Shown here: positions 37,725-47,243 of the stretch, piece by piece
Numbering within the stretch: the stretch's first letter is position 1
How the letters are laid out: each line of letters begins with the position of its first letter
NCBI GenBank assembly: GCA_012033595.1
Contig: JAAUQL010000011.1
Location: 17,321 to 81,320 of the forward strand
DNA from: Cyclobacteriaceae bacterium
Lineage (GTDB): Bacteria > Bacteroidota > Bacteroidia > Cytophagales > Cyclobacteriaceae
Direction: 5' to 3'
DNA: 64,000 bases
Program-made: the position numbers and the translations under genes
Notes under the pieces: model-generated
Told to the model about the DNA's origin: nothing
The model's input: the letters and a program-made list of their open reading frames with translations, nothing else
Databases searched by the model: none

Positions 37725-39608
37725 TTATTTACAGAAGAGCACCCTGTCATGAATGCCCTGGTGCTGAGACTCGCCATTGGTAAGTCTTAGTTCGGCATCA
37801 AGCCTTACTTCAAACGAACAGTTGGGAAGATCCATGACCACCCCTGCATACGACGCCGTGCCATGCGCTTCTTCTCCGGCGGTAGTATATACCACAGGAT
37901 CAAAACTATGAGGCCCGCCGACTCCGGTCATGCTTATGCTTACCTGGCCGAGATTGGGATTTGCAGCGGTATATTTGGCTGTCAGTGTATTGGATATGGT
38001 ACTACAACCTCCGGAGGTAGCCAGCTCGGCCAGATCGATGCTTGCCACGCCCAGCTCATTGCTTACCGAGGGCAGCCAGGAGCCGTTTTGAGGCACATTT
38101 TGATACAATGAATTAAAAATTGCCAAGGGCCTCGACACACCAGCCACTACTTCGGTCGCAGTATTTCCTGCCTGGCGTTTTATCATCCTCAAACTAAAAT
38201 ATCTGTTTTTTTGCAATGGGTTAATGGTGGTGGTGCTGTTGCCGGCCACCAATCCTGCCATATTTACTGGTGTATTGGCCAGTGATTCTGAAATCAATCT
38301 AATGAGTGGGCCATTGTTGTTGAGCACCAGGTTGTAGCTCATAGGCAGGCTGCCAGCTTGAGGCACTTTTATCCAATTGCCATCAAAAGCTACTGGTATT
38401 TGCGTGCCAATGGCATTGATAGCAATATCTTCATATTCAAATCCGGGGCTGAACTTCCATCCATAGCCTATCACCGTATTGGCAATTTGTGTTGGGATCA
38501 CATCTGTCCAGGAACCGATGGCAGTGGGCAAGGGATCGGTAGGATGGAGTACTTCTGCGTATTGGAATTTGTATTCCATGGGCTGTCCATTGAGTTTTTC
38601 TGTTATGGCACCGATCAGGGCCAGATTTTTGTAAAAGGCAAGGTCATTCCAGGCGCTTATCGGCTTGCCGCTTGTCCGACCAGTGGAGGGGTTTATATTC
38701 AGGATGGAGTTGTACCTTCTCGCTTCGCCAATAGCAAAAAAGTAACTGACGGGCTCTTTGCCATTGCCATTATTTGGTTGTTCTTTGAGGCAAATGCGCA
38801 CACAGAAGCAATTGCTTACATTTTCGCGGTCTGCCTGGCGTGCCCTTGATGGTGGCTCTTCGAAAAATGTGGAGCCGCCATACGCGAATTTGAAATAAAT
38901 ATCGGGTCCATTGCCCCAGGGAAACAGAGGTGTTTCTACATTGATAATAGGAGAAAGAAACGTTTTTTTAAAGTCTTTGCTTCGGTAGTAAATACAAAAA
39001 CGACCTTGAGCATCGGTGGAAGCCACGCCCAGTTTGTCATCGGAAACGACGTCGTCGTCCATGGCTGTCACTTCTATGCCGGCAAGAGCCTGCTGCAATT
39101 CGCAATTCATCACGATGCCACAGATCACCCAGATATCGAGCTGCGCAAGGATATAGCACCAAAGCTTGTGAGAAATTCGATAATTCCACTGCGCTTCAGC
39201 CCCGGTATTGGTCTCTCTCCATTTTGGTTGCAACACATTGATGGTCGCCTGAAAGGGCTTGAAATTTTTTTTCGCTTTGGTGTCTTTCTGGCCATAGTCG
39301 GGAATTTTGGAATAATGTAGGTCTATCTCCACCACTTCTCCCTGGTAATTGCTTTTTTCTCCGTCTATAACGAACGAATAATTCCCCGATGTGTCGGTGG
39401 TGGTCTCCTCCAATAGGAACTTTGCCTTTTCTTTAATTTGCTTCTCATCACTTAGCTGAAAAGTCTCCTTGGCCTGAGCGTTAATCTGCATCATGGCCTC
39501 GTTGGGTTTTCCCCGGTACCTGTACAGTCGGACTACCGTGTTGGAAACTGGCATAAAATGATCGTCACAATTAGCGCCAATCAAGTTACCTTTTAGTGTG
39601 TACTTCAT
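37725..39608 (-). CDS. Unknown 627-residue protein with transthyretin-like segments
   Basis: I do not recognise this protein. It has no signal peptide. The start MKYTLKGNLIGANCDDHFMP leads into a beta-rich segment with VSNTVVRLYRYRG and DTSGNYSFVIDGEKS, the look of a carboxypeptidase-regulatory/transthyretin-like domain (about 1-130). A second such segment has LAGIEVTAMDDD, ASTDAQGRFCIYYRSKDF (about 170-225). A middle region (about 225-420) includes CFCVRICLKEQ and IGEARRYNSILNINPSTGR. The C-terminal third is beta-rich with VASIDLAELATSGGCSTIS and ends CSFEVRLDAELRL. Several Cys occur. It stands alone between terminators and resembles modular proteins exported without a classical signal, but this is inference. 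Confidence 0.7.
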   Translation of the reverse strand: MKYTLKGNLIGANCDDHFMPVSNTVVRLYRYRGKPNEAMMQINAQAKETFQLSDEKQIKEKAKFLLEETTTDTSGNYSFVIDGEKSNYQGEVVEIDLHYSKIPDYGQKDTKAKKNFKPFQATINVLQPKWRETNTGAEAQWNYRISHKLWCYILAQLDIWVICGIVMNCELQQALAGIEVTAMDDDVVSDDKLGVASTDAQGRFCIYYRSKDFKKTFLSPIINVETPLFPWGNGPDIYFKFAYGGSTFFEEPPSRARQADRENVSNCFCVRICLKEQPNNGNGKEPVSYFFAIGEARRYNSILNINPSTGRTSGKPISAWNDLAFYKNLALIGAITEKLNGQPMEYKFQYAEVLHPTDPLPTAIGSWTDVIPTQIANTVIGYGWKFSPGFEYEDIAINAIGTQIPVAFDGNWIKVPQAGSLPMSYNLVLNNNGPLIRLISESLANTPVNMAGLVAGNSTTTINPLQKNRYFSLRMIKRQAGNTATEVVAGVSRPLAIFNSLYQNVPQNGSWLPSVSNELGVASIDLAELATSGGCSTISNTLTAKYTAANPNLGQVSISMTGVGGPHSFDPVVYTTAGEEAHGTASYAGVVMDLPNCSFEVRLDAELRLTNGESQHQGIHDRVLFCK

Positions 39609-39833
39609 GGTTTTTTAGGTTTTTGGTTAATAATTGAAATTGTTAATATAAATATGGACAAAATAAAAAGCCATATCACCCTTAATGAAAATATAGCACG
39701 GAAGTCACCCATTGTTTTTAAATAATGTTAATTTATCTACTAATAATCGCCATTAGTACCTGGGCATGGCAGTGGATTTCAGACAAGATGGCACCCGGCC
39801 TGGGGGTCACTTTATTTTATGTGGCGCCCTGCT

Positions 39834-39841
39834 TACCTTTG
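39834..39841 (+). promoter_or_regulatory. -7 box directly before the DUF2721 gene
   Basis: TACCTTTG matches TAnnTTTG and ends nine bases before the ATG at 39850, leaving almost no leader. A TTTA at 39811-39814 sits 19 bases upstream of it in the -33 position. Confidence 0.5.
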
Positions 39842-39849
39842 CGCATATT

Positions 39850-40254
39850 ATGGAAATATCTCTCACAACGCCGGCATTGCTTTTCCCGGCTATTTCGTTG
39901 CTTTTGTTGGCTTACACCAACCGCTTTCTCACCCTTGCCACCCTCATCAGGAGCCTGCATGGCAAATTCATAGAAAAACCCGATGACAGGATCTGGGGGC
40001 AAATAAAAAACCTGCGGCTCCGTGTCAAGCTGATCCGCAACATGCAGGTGCTGGGTGTGTTGAGCCTGTTATTTTGCGTTGTTTCTATGTTTTTGATCTT
40101 TTCGGGCAATATCCTCCTGGCAGAATACATTTTTGGCCTCAGCCTCATTTTGCTCATCATCAGCCTGGCGATATCGGCCTGGGAGATTCAGATTTCAGTA
40201 AAAGCACTCAATATCCAGTTGAGCGACCTGGAAAATGAACGAATGAAGAAGTAG
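39850..40254 (+). CDS. DUF2721 membrane protein
   Basis: A 134-residue protein with the family opening MEISLTTPALLFPAISLLLL followed by AYTNRFLTLATLIRSLH, then two further membrane helices (LSLLFCVVSMFLIFSGN and FGLSLILLIISLAISAWE) and a charged tail. The frame is open further upstream to 39766, but homologous sequence starts at MEIS. Function unknown. It converges with the DUF4442 gene, whose end is two bases away. Confidence 0.82.
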   Translation: MEISLTTPALLFPAISLLLLAYTNRFLTLATLIRSLHGKFIEKPDDRIWGQIKNLRLRVKLIRNMQVLGVLSLLFCVVSMFLIFSGNILLAEYIFGLSLILLIISLAISAWEIQISVKALNIQLSDLENERMKK

Positions 40255-40256
40255 GA

Positions 40257-40763
40257 CTACAGCTTTGTTTTCACCTGCTGCCACGATTTGATCTGCCATT
40301 GGACTATTCCGGTGGAAATGTGATTGTCGGCCAGGTCGTGGATAAGCACTTCGCAGTTCACGGTCACTTTGTCGCCCGAGGCAAGAGGCTCAAGCACCTG
40401 TGCACGCAACCAGGCATCGGTAAGCTGAAAATGTGCATAGCAGTCCATTTTGGCTTGGTAGTGGTATTCCATGTGTAGGCTTTGCATAATGATCCGGTAC
40501 TTGCGCACATCCAGCAGCGACAGCAACATGAATCCTGTACAAAACTCCGACAAAGTAGCGAGGGCACAGGCATGTATTCCACCTATGTGGTTAAAATTGT
40601 ACTTTCGGTAGGGTACTTTAGTTTTGATGTGGTAATCGCCCAACTCCACGATCCTGAATTTATGAGGTTTGTTGAAGGGGATCATCCGGGCAAGGCCAGT
40701 ATTGAGCAGCCATAGGTATAGCCGGTTTTTCTTTGCTTTTTGTATTATTTTCAACATATCCAT
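40257..40763 (-). CDS. DUF4442 hot-dog-fold putative thioesterase
   Basis: A 168-residue protein with RMIPFNKPHKFRIVELGDYH, KVPYRKYNFNHIGGIHACAL and TGFMLLSLLDVRKYRI, the order of DUF4442 (YiiD C-terminal-like) thioesterases. The NHIGGIHACAL segment resembles the N(H)xGxxHxxAL active-site region of hot-dog enzymes. Substrate not known; acyl-CoA is inferred. Confidence 0.82.
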   Translation of the reverse strand: MDMLKIIQKAKKNRLYLWLLNTGLARMIPFNKPHKFRIVELGDYHIKTKVPYRKYNFNHIGGIHACALATLSEFCTGFMLLSLLDVRKYRIIMQSLHMEYHYQAKMDCYAHFQLTDAWLRAQVLEPLASGDKVTVNCEVLIHDLADNHISTGIVQWQIKSWQQVKTKL

Positions 40764-40966
40764 ATTCGCGGTGCTCGATGGGCGGACTAGTACCAGGTGG
40801 CCGCCATAGTTAGATTTATAAAATCAAAAAAGGCATTTAAGGTCATATTAGCGTGCAATATTACCCGAAAGGAAAGATACCTGTTTTTTTCCTGACAAGG
40901 ACATCATCTTTCCTTTTATACATTTTTCTTAACTTAGGCATTTATTTTTAATCCCGAATACTTTTT

Positions 40967-42427
40967 ATGGCAGAAAACACGAGGAAACCGACGTTGGCTG
41001 AGGCGCTTGTTCCCATCACTTTTCTAATCATATTGCTCAGCATCAACGTCACTATTTTTGGCGATGCTGCACTTGATGGCTCCAACCAGATGGTACTGAT
41101 CCTGTCTGCTGCTGTGGCCGGTTTGCTGGCCATGCGCATAGGTGTAAGCTGGAAGACCATGCAGCGTGGCATACTGCACAGCATCAACTCGGCTTTGCCT
41201 TCCATATTGATTTTGCTACTTATTGGCTCCCTGGCCGGGTCGTGGATGATAAGCGGCATAGTGCCGGCTATGATCTACTATGGGCTCAAAATATTGAATC
41301 CCACCATTTTGCTGGTGGCCTCGTGCATCATTTGTGCCCTGGTATCTATGGCAACCGGCAGCTCCTGGACCACCATTGCCACAGTGGGTCTTGCGCTCAT
41401 TGGCATCGGCAGGGCACTTGGCGTTGAAGAGGGCGTTATAGCAGGAGCGATTATTTCGGGAGCCTATTTTGGCGATAAGATGTCGCCCCTTTCCGACACC
41501 ACCAATCTGGCACCGGCCATGGCGGGCACCGACCTTTTCACGCACATTCGCTACATGACCCTCACCACCTTGCCCACGCTGGGCATTACACTGGCTATCT
41601 ACCTGGTGATGGGGCTTAGCTATCGCACCGGAAATGACATACACGATATTGAGCCTATCCTCAGCGCACTATCAGATACCTTCCAAATCAACGCGTGGCT
41701 GTTTGTAGCGCCGCTTTTGGTGATCGTGCTCATTGTTATGCGCGTTCCGGCTATTCCGGCGCTGCTGGCGGGCAGTCTGCTGGGAATTGTGTGTGCTATT
41801 ATCTTCCAGCCTCACATTTTTCATCAGATATCAGGCATTACAGACCATCCGATCGAGTCGGCTTATGTAGCGTCTATGATGGCCCTCTACACCAAAGTGA
41901 ATATTGTAACCGGCAATGCCATAGTCGATGAACTGCTCTCTACCGGAGGCATGGCCGGAATGCTGGGTACCATTTGGCTTATACTAAGTGCCATGGTCTT
42001 TGGGGGCATTATGGATGCCAGCGGTATGCTAAAGCGTATTGCAGAGGTGATCATCAGTGTGGTAAACTCGACAGGCTCTTTGATCGCGTCCACAGCGGCC
42101 TCCTGCGTATTTTTCAACATCACAGCCTCTGACCAATACCTGGCCATAGTAGTGCCGGGCAAAATGTTTGAGAAAATATATAAAGACAGGGGATTGGCTC
42201 CGGAAAATCTGAGCAGAACTCTGGAAGATTCTGGCACGGTAACCTCGGTACTGATACCCTGGAACACCTGTGGTGCTGCCCAGTCCAATGTGTTGGGCGT
42301 ATCGACTTTTACCTACCTGCCCTATTGCTTTTTCAACATTATCAGCCCTTTTATGACCGTTTTTTATGCATATGCGGGCATCAAGATTGCCAAACTAACC
42401 CGAAAGCCCGAACCTGATATAGACTGA
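40967..42427 (+). CDS. nhaC: Na+/H+ antiporter, NhaC family
   Basis: A 486-residue inner-membrane antiporter that exports Na+ in exchange for protons. About twelve membrane helices are present. Family landmarks are MATGSSWTTIATVGLALIGIG (in part), GAIISGAYFGDKMSPLSDTTN, SMMALYTKVNIVTGNAIVDE-like and CVFFNITASDQYLAIVVPGK, followed by LIPWNTCGAAQSNVLGV. The Asp in GDKMSPLSDTTN is expected to be part of the ion site. Its TGA overlaps the next ATG (TGATG), so the exonuclease gene is translationally coupled. Confidence 0.93.
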   Translation: MAENTRKPTLAEALVPITFLIILLSINVTIFGDAALDGSNQMVLILSAAVAGLLAMRIGVSWKTMQRGILHSINSALPSILILLLIGSLAGSWMISGIVPAMIYYGLKILNPTILLVASCIICALVSMATGSSWTTIATVGLALIGIGRALGVEEGVIAGAIISGAYFGDKMSPLSDTTNLAPAMAGTDLFTHIRYMTLTTLPTLGITLAIYLVMGLSYRTGNDIHDIEPILSALSDTFQINAWLFVAPLLVIVLIVMRVPAIPALLAGSLLGIVCAIIFQPHIFHQISGITDHPIESAYVASMMALYTKVNIVTGNAIVDELLSTGGMAGMLGTIWLILSAMVFGGIMDASGMLKRIAEVIISVVNSTGSLIASTAASCVFFNITASDQYLAIVVPGKMFEKIYKDRGLAPENLSRTLEDSGTVTSVLIPWNTCGAAQSNVLGVSTFTYLPYCFFNIISPFMTVFYAYAGIKIAKLTRKPEPDID

Positions 42428-43010
42428 TGTTTGCCAAAAGAATTACTAAAGAAGAAATCAATGATTTGCCTTTGCTCAAATACGAAGGCAAAATAGTAGT
42501 GGCCGCCGATGAGGCACAAATCGCCAAGGCCATCAAGGAGATAGAGCAATTTGAATTGGTAGGTTTTGACACGGAGACCAAACCCACTTTCAAAAGGGGT
42601 CAGTTCAACTATGTGGCTTTGGTGCAAATCGCAACGCCGGAAAAAGTTTACATATTGCGCATCCATCAGACCGGCGTAACCAATGCCATGGTAAAATTTT
42701 TGGAAAACGAAAAAATACTTAAAATCGGCATAGCCATCGATGACGACCTGATCGCCATGAACAAAAGGAAAAAAAATTTGAAGCCCGGGGATTTGAAGAC
42801 CTTAATAAAATTGCACCTAAACTCGGCATCGAAAACATTGGCGCACGCAACCTTTCTGCCCTCTTGCTCCATGGGCGCATATCCAAAAACCAACAAGTAT
42901 CTAATTGGGAAAACCCTGTACTCACCATTCCGCAACTTATATATGCAGCCACCGATGCCTGGATATGCCTGGAAATTTATACCAAATTGAAAGACGGCGG
43001 ATATTTGTAG
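42427..43010 (+). CDS. RNase D-like 3'-5' exonuclease domain protein (frameshifted)
   Basis: A repaired 194-residue DEDDy exonuclease. The first frame has VGFDTETKPTF (Asp, Glu) and LKIGIAIDDDLIAMN (Asp). The frame breaks in A8 at 42769-42776; with nine A the protein continues FEARGFEDLNKIAPKLGIEN, then IGARNLSALLLHGRISKNQQ, SNWENPVLTIPQLIYAATDAW, supplying the missing Tyr-x3-Asp (YAATD) and the family-typical end. Unrepaired, the frame ends in nonsense at 42990. Likely acts on RNA or DNA 3' ends in the cytoplasm; homologues are widespread in Bacteroidota as 3'-5' exonuclease domain-containing proteins. Confidence 0.88.
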
Positions 43011-43104
43011 CCTTAGAAACCGACCAGGTTTTCTAAACTTATTTTGAATGATCGCGTACGATATAGTTGTATCAACATAGATGATCATTCATTGACCAAT
43101 CAAT

Positions 43105-43132
43105 AAAGCCCCGGCGAAAGTTTTGGGGCTTT
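43105..43132. terminator. Bidirectional Rho-independent terminator
   Basis: AAAGCCCC pairs with GGGGCTTT across a 12-base loop with T-rich flank on the plus side. It separates the convergent exonuclease and 43163-43772 genes and shares AAAGCCCCGGCGAA with the terminator at 37692. Confidence 0.85.
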
Positions 43133-43162
43133 TTCAATTCTTGAGCAAAACCAAAATTTACC

Positions 43163-43772
43163 TCAAGATATGGCTAGCTGCATCAGCATCTGAAATTGGC
43201 TGGCGGCAAAGAATGGGAGTTGTGCCCAATTTTCCAGTTCTATTTTCTTGCTCAGTTTTATAAAATTCTCCTGCGCCAGTCTGGCGACATCTTCTATATC
43301 AATCAATTTGTAATTTTCGCTTTCATAATGATACTCCCAAGGTGTAGGGCCTGTAGAAACAAAAAAACCTTCCGAGCTCAATTCATTGATATGTGCACAA
43401 ATATTCTTTCTGTATTTTTTTAAAGCTTCGCCCTGCAAATGCAGGGTTACGCTAAAAAAATTCCCCCACCAAAACATCGTCCTGAATGCGAATATGCTTT
43501 CTTTCGAGAAAATTGCAGGAAAGTCCAGCATCTGATAGGGTAGCCCATGGTAGTTTTCCCCTTTCGAAATTTTTCCCTGATCAGACATAAAGGCCTCCGG
43601 TAAGCTGGCTTGCCCGGCGGACATCTGCTGTTGCAGGCTCAGTTTGGTCTCCTGCAGCAGCAGATGTATTTTTCGATATGCTTCTTTTGGCAAGGAGAAA
43701 CCCCTGGTCGTTCATCACCTCCAATTCCGGGGCTGTGAGTTTGAAGGCCTCTGGCACTATACGGCGATCCAC
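43163..43772 (-). CDS. Hypothetical protein coupled to acyl-ACP desaturase (frameshifted)
   Basis: A repaired 202-residue cytoplasmic-looking protein that I do not recognise. It starts at GTG 43772, inside the end of the desaturase gene (MDRRIVPEAFKLTAPELEVM), and continues in another frame from LPKEAYRKIHLLLQETKLSL. Joining requires loss of one base, either in the C4 at 43701-43704 or the T4 near 43687-43690 (plus strand), giving DQGFSLPKEAYRK or DQGFLLAKEAYRK. Later features are MLDFPAIFSKESIFAFRTMF, WWGNFFSVTLHLQGEALKKY and GFFVSTGPTPWEYHYESENY. This is the only break in the window needing deletion. Function unknown. Confidence 0.65.
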
Positions 43773-44733
43773 TTAAACTTATATTGCTTTTCAGGTATTT
43801 TAATGCGGTCGGCAATTCGCTTTAGCCTGTCAGGCAAAGCCATGAGGTAGTCTCTGGCTTTTTCTGCCCGGTCGTTCAGCTCTTTGCGGTCGCCTATGTT
43901 CCATTCTTTGAGCAAAGACTCCAGAATATCGATGTAATCCTGGGTGGTGTACACCATTATCCGCTGGGCTGCATCAGAGAAGTGGGAAAACAAATCGCCA
44001 ATGTGGTCGCCTGATTCACGCAGAAAATGCGCCGGCATCACTATTTTTTGCGCATCATGTCTTCGAAAGCCATCATGGCCTCACTGGGGTCGAGCTCAAA
44101 TATCCGGTTGATAAAGTCGATATAGGCGTTGGCGTGCCGGGCCTCGTCTGCTGCTATAATGCCACATATCTTGGCCAGGCGTTGGTTGCCGGCTTGCTTT
44201 GCCAATGAAGCTACCCTTCTGTGCGAAATGTTGGTGGCCAGCTCCTGAAAACTGGTATACACAAAATTGCGATAAGGGTCTCTACCGGTACCAATATCAA
44301 ATCCATCTGCAATTAGGTGTTGAGTGGAAATTTCCATCTCTCTCATGTTTACCCTTCCCGACAAGTACAGGTATTTGTTTAGCAAATCTCCATGACGATT
44401 TTCTTCGGCAGTCCATCCGCGTATCCACTTCGACCAGCCATTTCTTGCTTCCTGATCTATACCATTTACGCTCATCAACCACGATTCGTAGGTCGGTAAA
44501 GCTTCTTCAGTAATGGTGTCGCCGATAAGGACCGCCCAAAGATCATAATCCATTTCGCGAGCCAACTCCTGAATTTCTTGTACTTCGTCAAAAAAAGTCG
44601 GGGAGTTGGCATCCGGCAGCAATTCTGAGGGCTGCCAGTTGGTTTCTATGGGTTTCAGATATTTTGCGAGCAGGTCACCCATGGATTTATCGAGGGTTTG
44701 CATCACCTCCAGGCGTACGTTTTCTATTTTCAT
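43757..44733 (-). CDS. Acyl-[ACP] desaturase (frameshifted)
   Basis: A soluble di-iron desaturase that introduces a cis double bond into acyl-ACP. Repaired length is 325 residues, the family norm. The first frame includes LIGDTITEEALPTYESWLMS, RGWTAEENRHGDLLNKYLYL (ENRHG iron ligands), YTSFQELATNISHRR and the second EARH motif in IIAADEARHANAYIDFI. It then breaks at T6 44044-44049 (plus strand); one more base gives RKKIVMPAHFLRESG and the C-terminal part SHFSDAAQRIMVYTTQDYID, typical of the family. The two halves therefore form one gene. Start is ATG 44733. Confidence 0.93.
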
Positions 44734-44899
44734 AATTGGTTCTAAGGATTGCTTGTTTTAGCTTATTATCTTGTTCAACAGGTGAAGACACGATTAGTTT
44801 GGAAAGTTTACCGGATATTTTTCAGTGACAATCCACGTGCTTGGCCATTCAAACAGGCCGGAAATAAACCCATCCCGTTTCATTCCACCTCCCGGCTAC

Positions 44900-45700
44900 T
44901 TAAAACTTCCACAATATTCCGTTTTCTATCGAGTAGATAAATTTATTGATCGGGTAGATCGGATGGTTTTCGTATGAGCCACCGCTTTTTAAGGTAAAAA
45001 GCAATTTACTACTTATGTTCAGTTCCATTTGTGCGTCGTAGCTCACCCGGTTGCGCAGCAGGCCGGGTGTAGGATCATACCCAGCCTGGTAGTATAGCAC
45101 CAGCCTGAACGTGGTGATGTCATTGGCTTTGAGGCGGGCACTTATATAGCTGCTAAATTTTGGCAGGTCTTTGATGATAAACATATCCTGATTTTCGGGG
45201 TTGTCCCATCTTTCATGCTCAAACATGAGGTGTGTACCTACAAAGAGGCTACTTTTTTCAGTATTCGATATTTTAAATTTAGGGCCTCCGCCTATCAGGA
45301 AGCGATTGTTCATAAAGCGGTTTCTGTCGTATTGCACCTGCATGAACAGTTCGTACGACACGGTTCGCATTTTTAAGAAGTTGGCCCGGGCATGCCCATA
45401 GCCTGCACTGATAAAGGTGCCCCCAGAAGAATTGAAATATTTGAACTGGCTGATGAAGATATAGTTGTGTTTGAGGCCTACGAAGATGAGGTCATTTTCA
45501 TTTTCCAGCCTTATGTAGCTGTTCTTTTGCTCCGAGGTAGTGTTTTTATTGTCAAGATGAAATTTGAATGCTATGCTACCGGTTACGAATTTGGCAGTGT
45601 CGGTCATTATTTGGTTGCGATCCACATTGAGGATTTGCGCCTCGGCCGTCAAATAGCAGATATAACTTATAATAAGGAGAAAGATCGTCCTCATATTCAT
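44900..45700 (-). CDS. Outer-membrane beta-barrel protein, DUF481-like
   Basis: A 266-residue protein with signal peptide ending at AEAQI. The mature chain has the strand pattern of DUF481 (YdiY-like) barrels: GSIAFKFHLDNKNTTSEQKN, LIFVGLKHNYIFISQFKYF, MRTVSYELFMQVQYDRNR, FLIGGGPKFKISNTEKSSLF and a C-terminal IENGILWKF ending in Phe. A second ATG two codons downstream (45694) is also possible. Function unknown. Confidence 0.8.
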   Translation of the reverse strand: MNMRTIFLLIISYICYLTAEAQILNVDRNQIMTDTAKFVTGSIAFKFHLDNKNTTSEQKNSYIRLENENDLIFVGLKHNYIFISQFKYFNSSGGTFISAGYGHARANFLKMRTVSYELFMQVQYDRNRFMNNRFLIGGGPKFKISNTEKSSLFVGTHLMFEHERWDNPENQDMFIIKDLPKFSSYISARLKANDITTFRLVLYYQAGYDPTPGLLRNRVSYDAQMELNISSKLLFTLKSGGSYENHPIYPINKFIYSIENGILWKF

Positions 45701-45949
45701 TGATTGTTTTTTGATGAACCCCAAAACTAAGCTATGTAAACCAAACAGATCAAGTATTCAGCAGCCAAATTTCACTGAAAACCATATTAATTTATCATTA
45801 TCGAAAAAAAATTACGCTTTCAGTATTCTCAAATATTCCGCTCAAAGGAAACATAGCATTCAAATTATGATAATGAAACAGGTTTAAATTACGATATTGT
45901 TAACTATAGTGACTATTGTATAAAACCGATAATTGTTTTTTTTCAATTC

Positions 45950-45984
45950 TTTGAAACTTTGTCAAATATATTGCCGTATCTTTG
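45950..45984 (+). promoter_or_regulatory. Bacteroidota promoter for the 46026 gene
   Basis: The -7 box TATCTTTG (45977-45984) is exact. Two TTTG candidates lie upstream at 45950-45953 and 45958-45961, 23 and 15 bases before it. The start codon is 41 bases downstream, leaving a normal leader. Confidence 0.6.
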
Positions 45985-46025
45985 CATTGAAGGTTGATTA
46001 AAAACTCAAACAACAACAAGTCAAC

Positions 46026-46592
46026 ATGAAACGATTTACAAAAACAACACTAGCAGTGCTTGCAATAGTTGTAGGCACAAGCGCAGGGGCGATAGCCCAA
46101 AAAAAATCTGTACGACTGGATCCGGTAAGCAAAGATATGTACAGGCTTACCTATTTTAACCAGGGTCAGTGCAATGTGAAAGTAGAAGTGATCGATGCCC
46201 AGGGCGTCAGGCTCTTGTCGGAGCAAATCAATCAGAAAAAATCATTTACCAAGCCATATAGTTTCGAAAATCTTAAAAATGGCGAGTACGATTTTAAGGT
46301 GATAGATGCAGACGGAGTGTACGTTTCTAAAATCACTCGAAGCAACGAAGCGAGTATGACGGCTCACATCGTAAAGCTGGAAAATGAAAAAGCCAAAGTG
46401 ATCGTAAGGGGCGAATTTGTAGCACCTGTTACGGTAAAGTTCCTGGACAGAAAAGGACTTTTGGTTTTCGATGATTACATCGATCAGGGCTCAAACTTTT
46501 CGAAGGTATATGACCTGTCGAGAGTAAATGCAGATGAGATAAACATAGAAGTAGTGACAGAGGAAAAGTTATTGGCCACCGCTGAGTTTTAA
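46026..46592 (+). CDS. Secreted beta-sandwich-like protein, unknown function
   Basis: A 188-residue protein with a clear signal peptide (to about residue 24, GAIAQ). The mature part shows repeats of beta-sandwich style: KVEVIDAQGVRLLSEQINQ, FENLKNGEYDFKVIDADG, and VTVKFLDRKGLLVFDDYIDQ, similar to the Ig-like folds of surface and C-terminal sorting domains in Bacteroidota, though too internal to call a sorting signal. A strong promoter and a terminator bracket it, so it is probably monocistronic and well expressed. Function unknown. Confidence 0.75.
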   Translation: MKRFTKTTLAVLAIVVGTSAGAIAQKKSVRLDPVSKDMYRLTYFNQGQCNVKVEVIDAQGVRLLSEQINQKKSFTKPYSFENLKNGEYDFKVIDADGVYVSKITRSNEASMTAHIVKLENEKAKVIVRGEFVAPVTVKFLDRKGLLVFDDYIDQGSNFSKVYDLSRVNADEINIEVVTEEKLLATAEF

Positions 46593-46656
46593 AGATAGTT
46601 TCGTAGGGTTTAAGCGCTACGAATGAAGATTCATAATTTTGGGTGTTTAGGTGAAT

Positions 46657-46690
46657 AAAGGCAAGCCGCCAAAGCTTGCCTTTGTTTTTT
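46657..46690 (+). terminator. Rho-independent terminator
   Basis: AAAGGCAAGC (46657-46666) pairs perfectly with GCTTGCCTTT (46674-46683) across seven bases, followed by a run of T. Confidence 0.88.
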
Positions 46691-46778
46691 TGGCCGCTCC
46701 AGCCGCATGCTTGCCATGGGCTATGTACCATCTGATTTCGAAATCAGGGTATCAATGCTTATTTTCAGAAAAAAGCAG

Positions 46779-47203
46779 ATGGAAGACCAGTTGATCGAGC
46801 AAAAATTACAGGAAGCCCTCACACTGTGCGAACAAGGCATGTCGTATCTGCAGATTCGGCAACATTTTCAGCAGGAACTTTCCGAAGAAAATATATCGTA
46901 CCTCATCAGGCTGGTCGATGAATTTGTGATCGAAGAAGACCGAATTCGTGCAGAGATAAAAAATCGAAATTCAAAATTTATATCGGGCTGGTTAGTTTGG
47001 CACTTTCCGCTTTGCTGATGTACAAATTTTACCTGATGGATGCCCTCGCCGGAGCCATTGGCTTGTTGGCATATCTGCCTATGTTGTTTGCACTGTATTT
47101 GCTGTGGAGGGGATATTCGGAAGGGCAGAAGCTCAAAAATATGCAACCCGAAATAGATGACTCAAAATTCAGGATGAAGCGGCACCAAAAAAAGCAAAAG
47201 TAA
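46779..47203 (+). CDS. Small membrane protein with two helices (frameshifted)
   Basis: A repaired 141-residue protein of unknown function. The first part is a charged helical domain (MEDQLIEQKLQEALTLCEQG, QIRQHFQQELSEENISYLIR). Continuation in another frame gives two membrane helices (LVSLALSALLMYKFYLMDAL and IGLLAYLPMLFALYLLWRGY) and a basic tail. One more A in either the A6 (46958-46963) or the A4 (46973-46976) joins them; the first gives EIKKSKFKIYIGL, the more natural sequence before a helix. The ATG at 46779 is chosen over upstream ones because it begins the charged domain. Confidence 0.65.
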
Positions 47204-47234
47204 CCTGGCGAAAACACGTTGGGAGTCGCCAGGT
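47203..47234. terminator. Inverted repeat between convergent genes
   Basis: ACCTGGCG (47203-47210) pairs with CGCCAGGT (47227-47234). It lies between the convergent small-membrane-protein and purE genes and probably terminates both, although no strong T run follows. Confidence 0.55.
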
Positions 47235-47243
47235 ACAGATATT

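Noticed and set aside
43141..43165. Third copy of the dispersed repeat
   Set aside because: Only a short A/T-rich block resembles the other two; similarity is within what chance allows.
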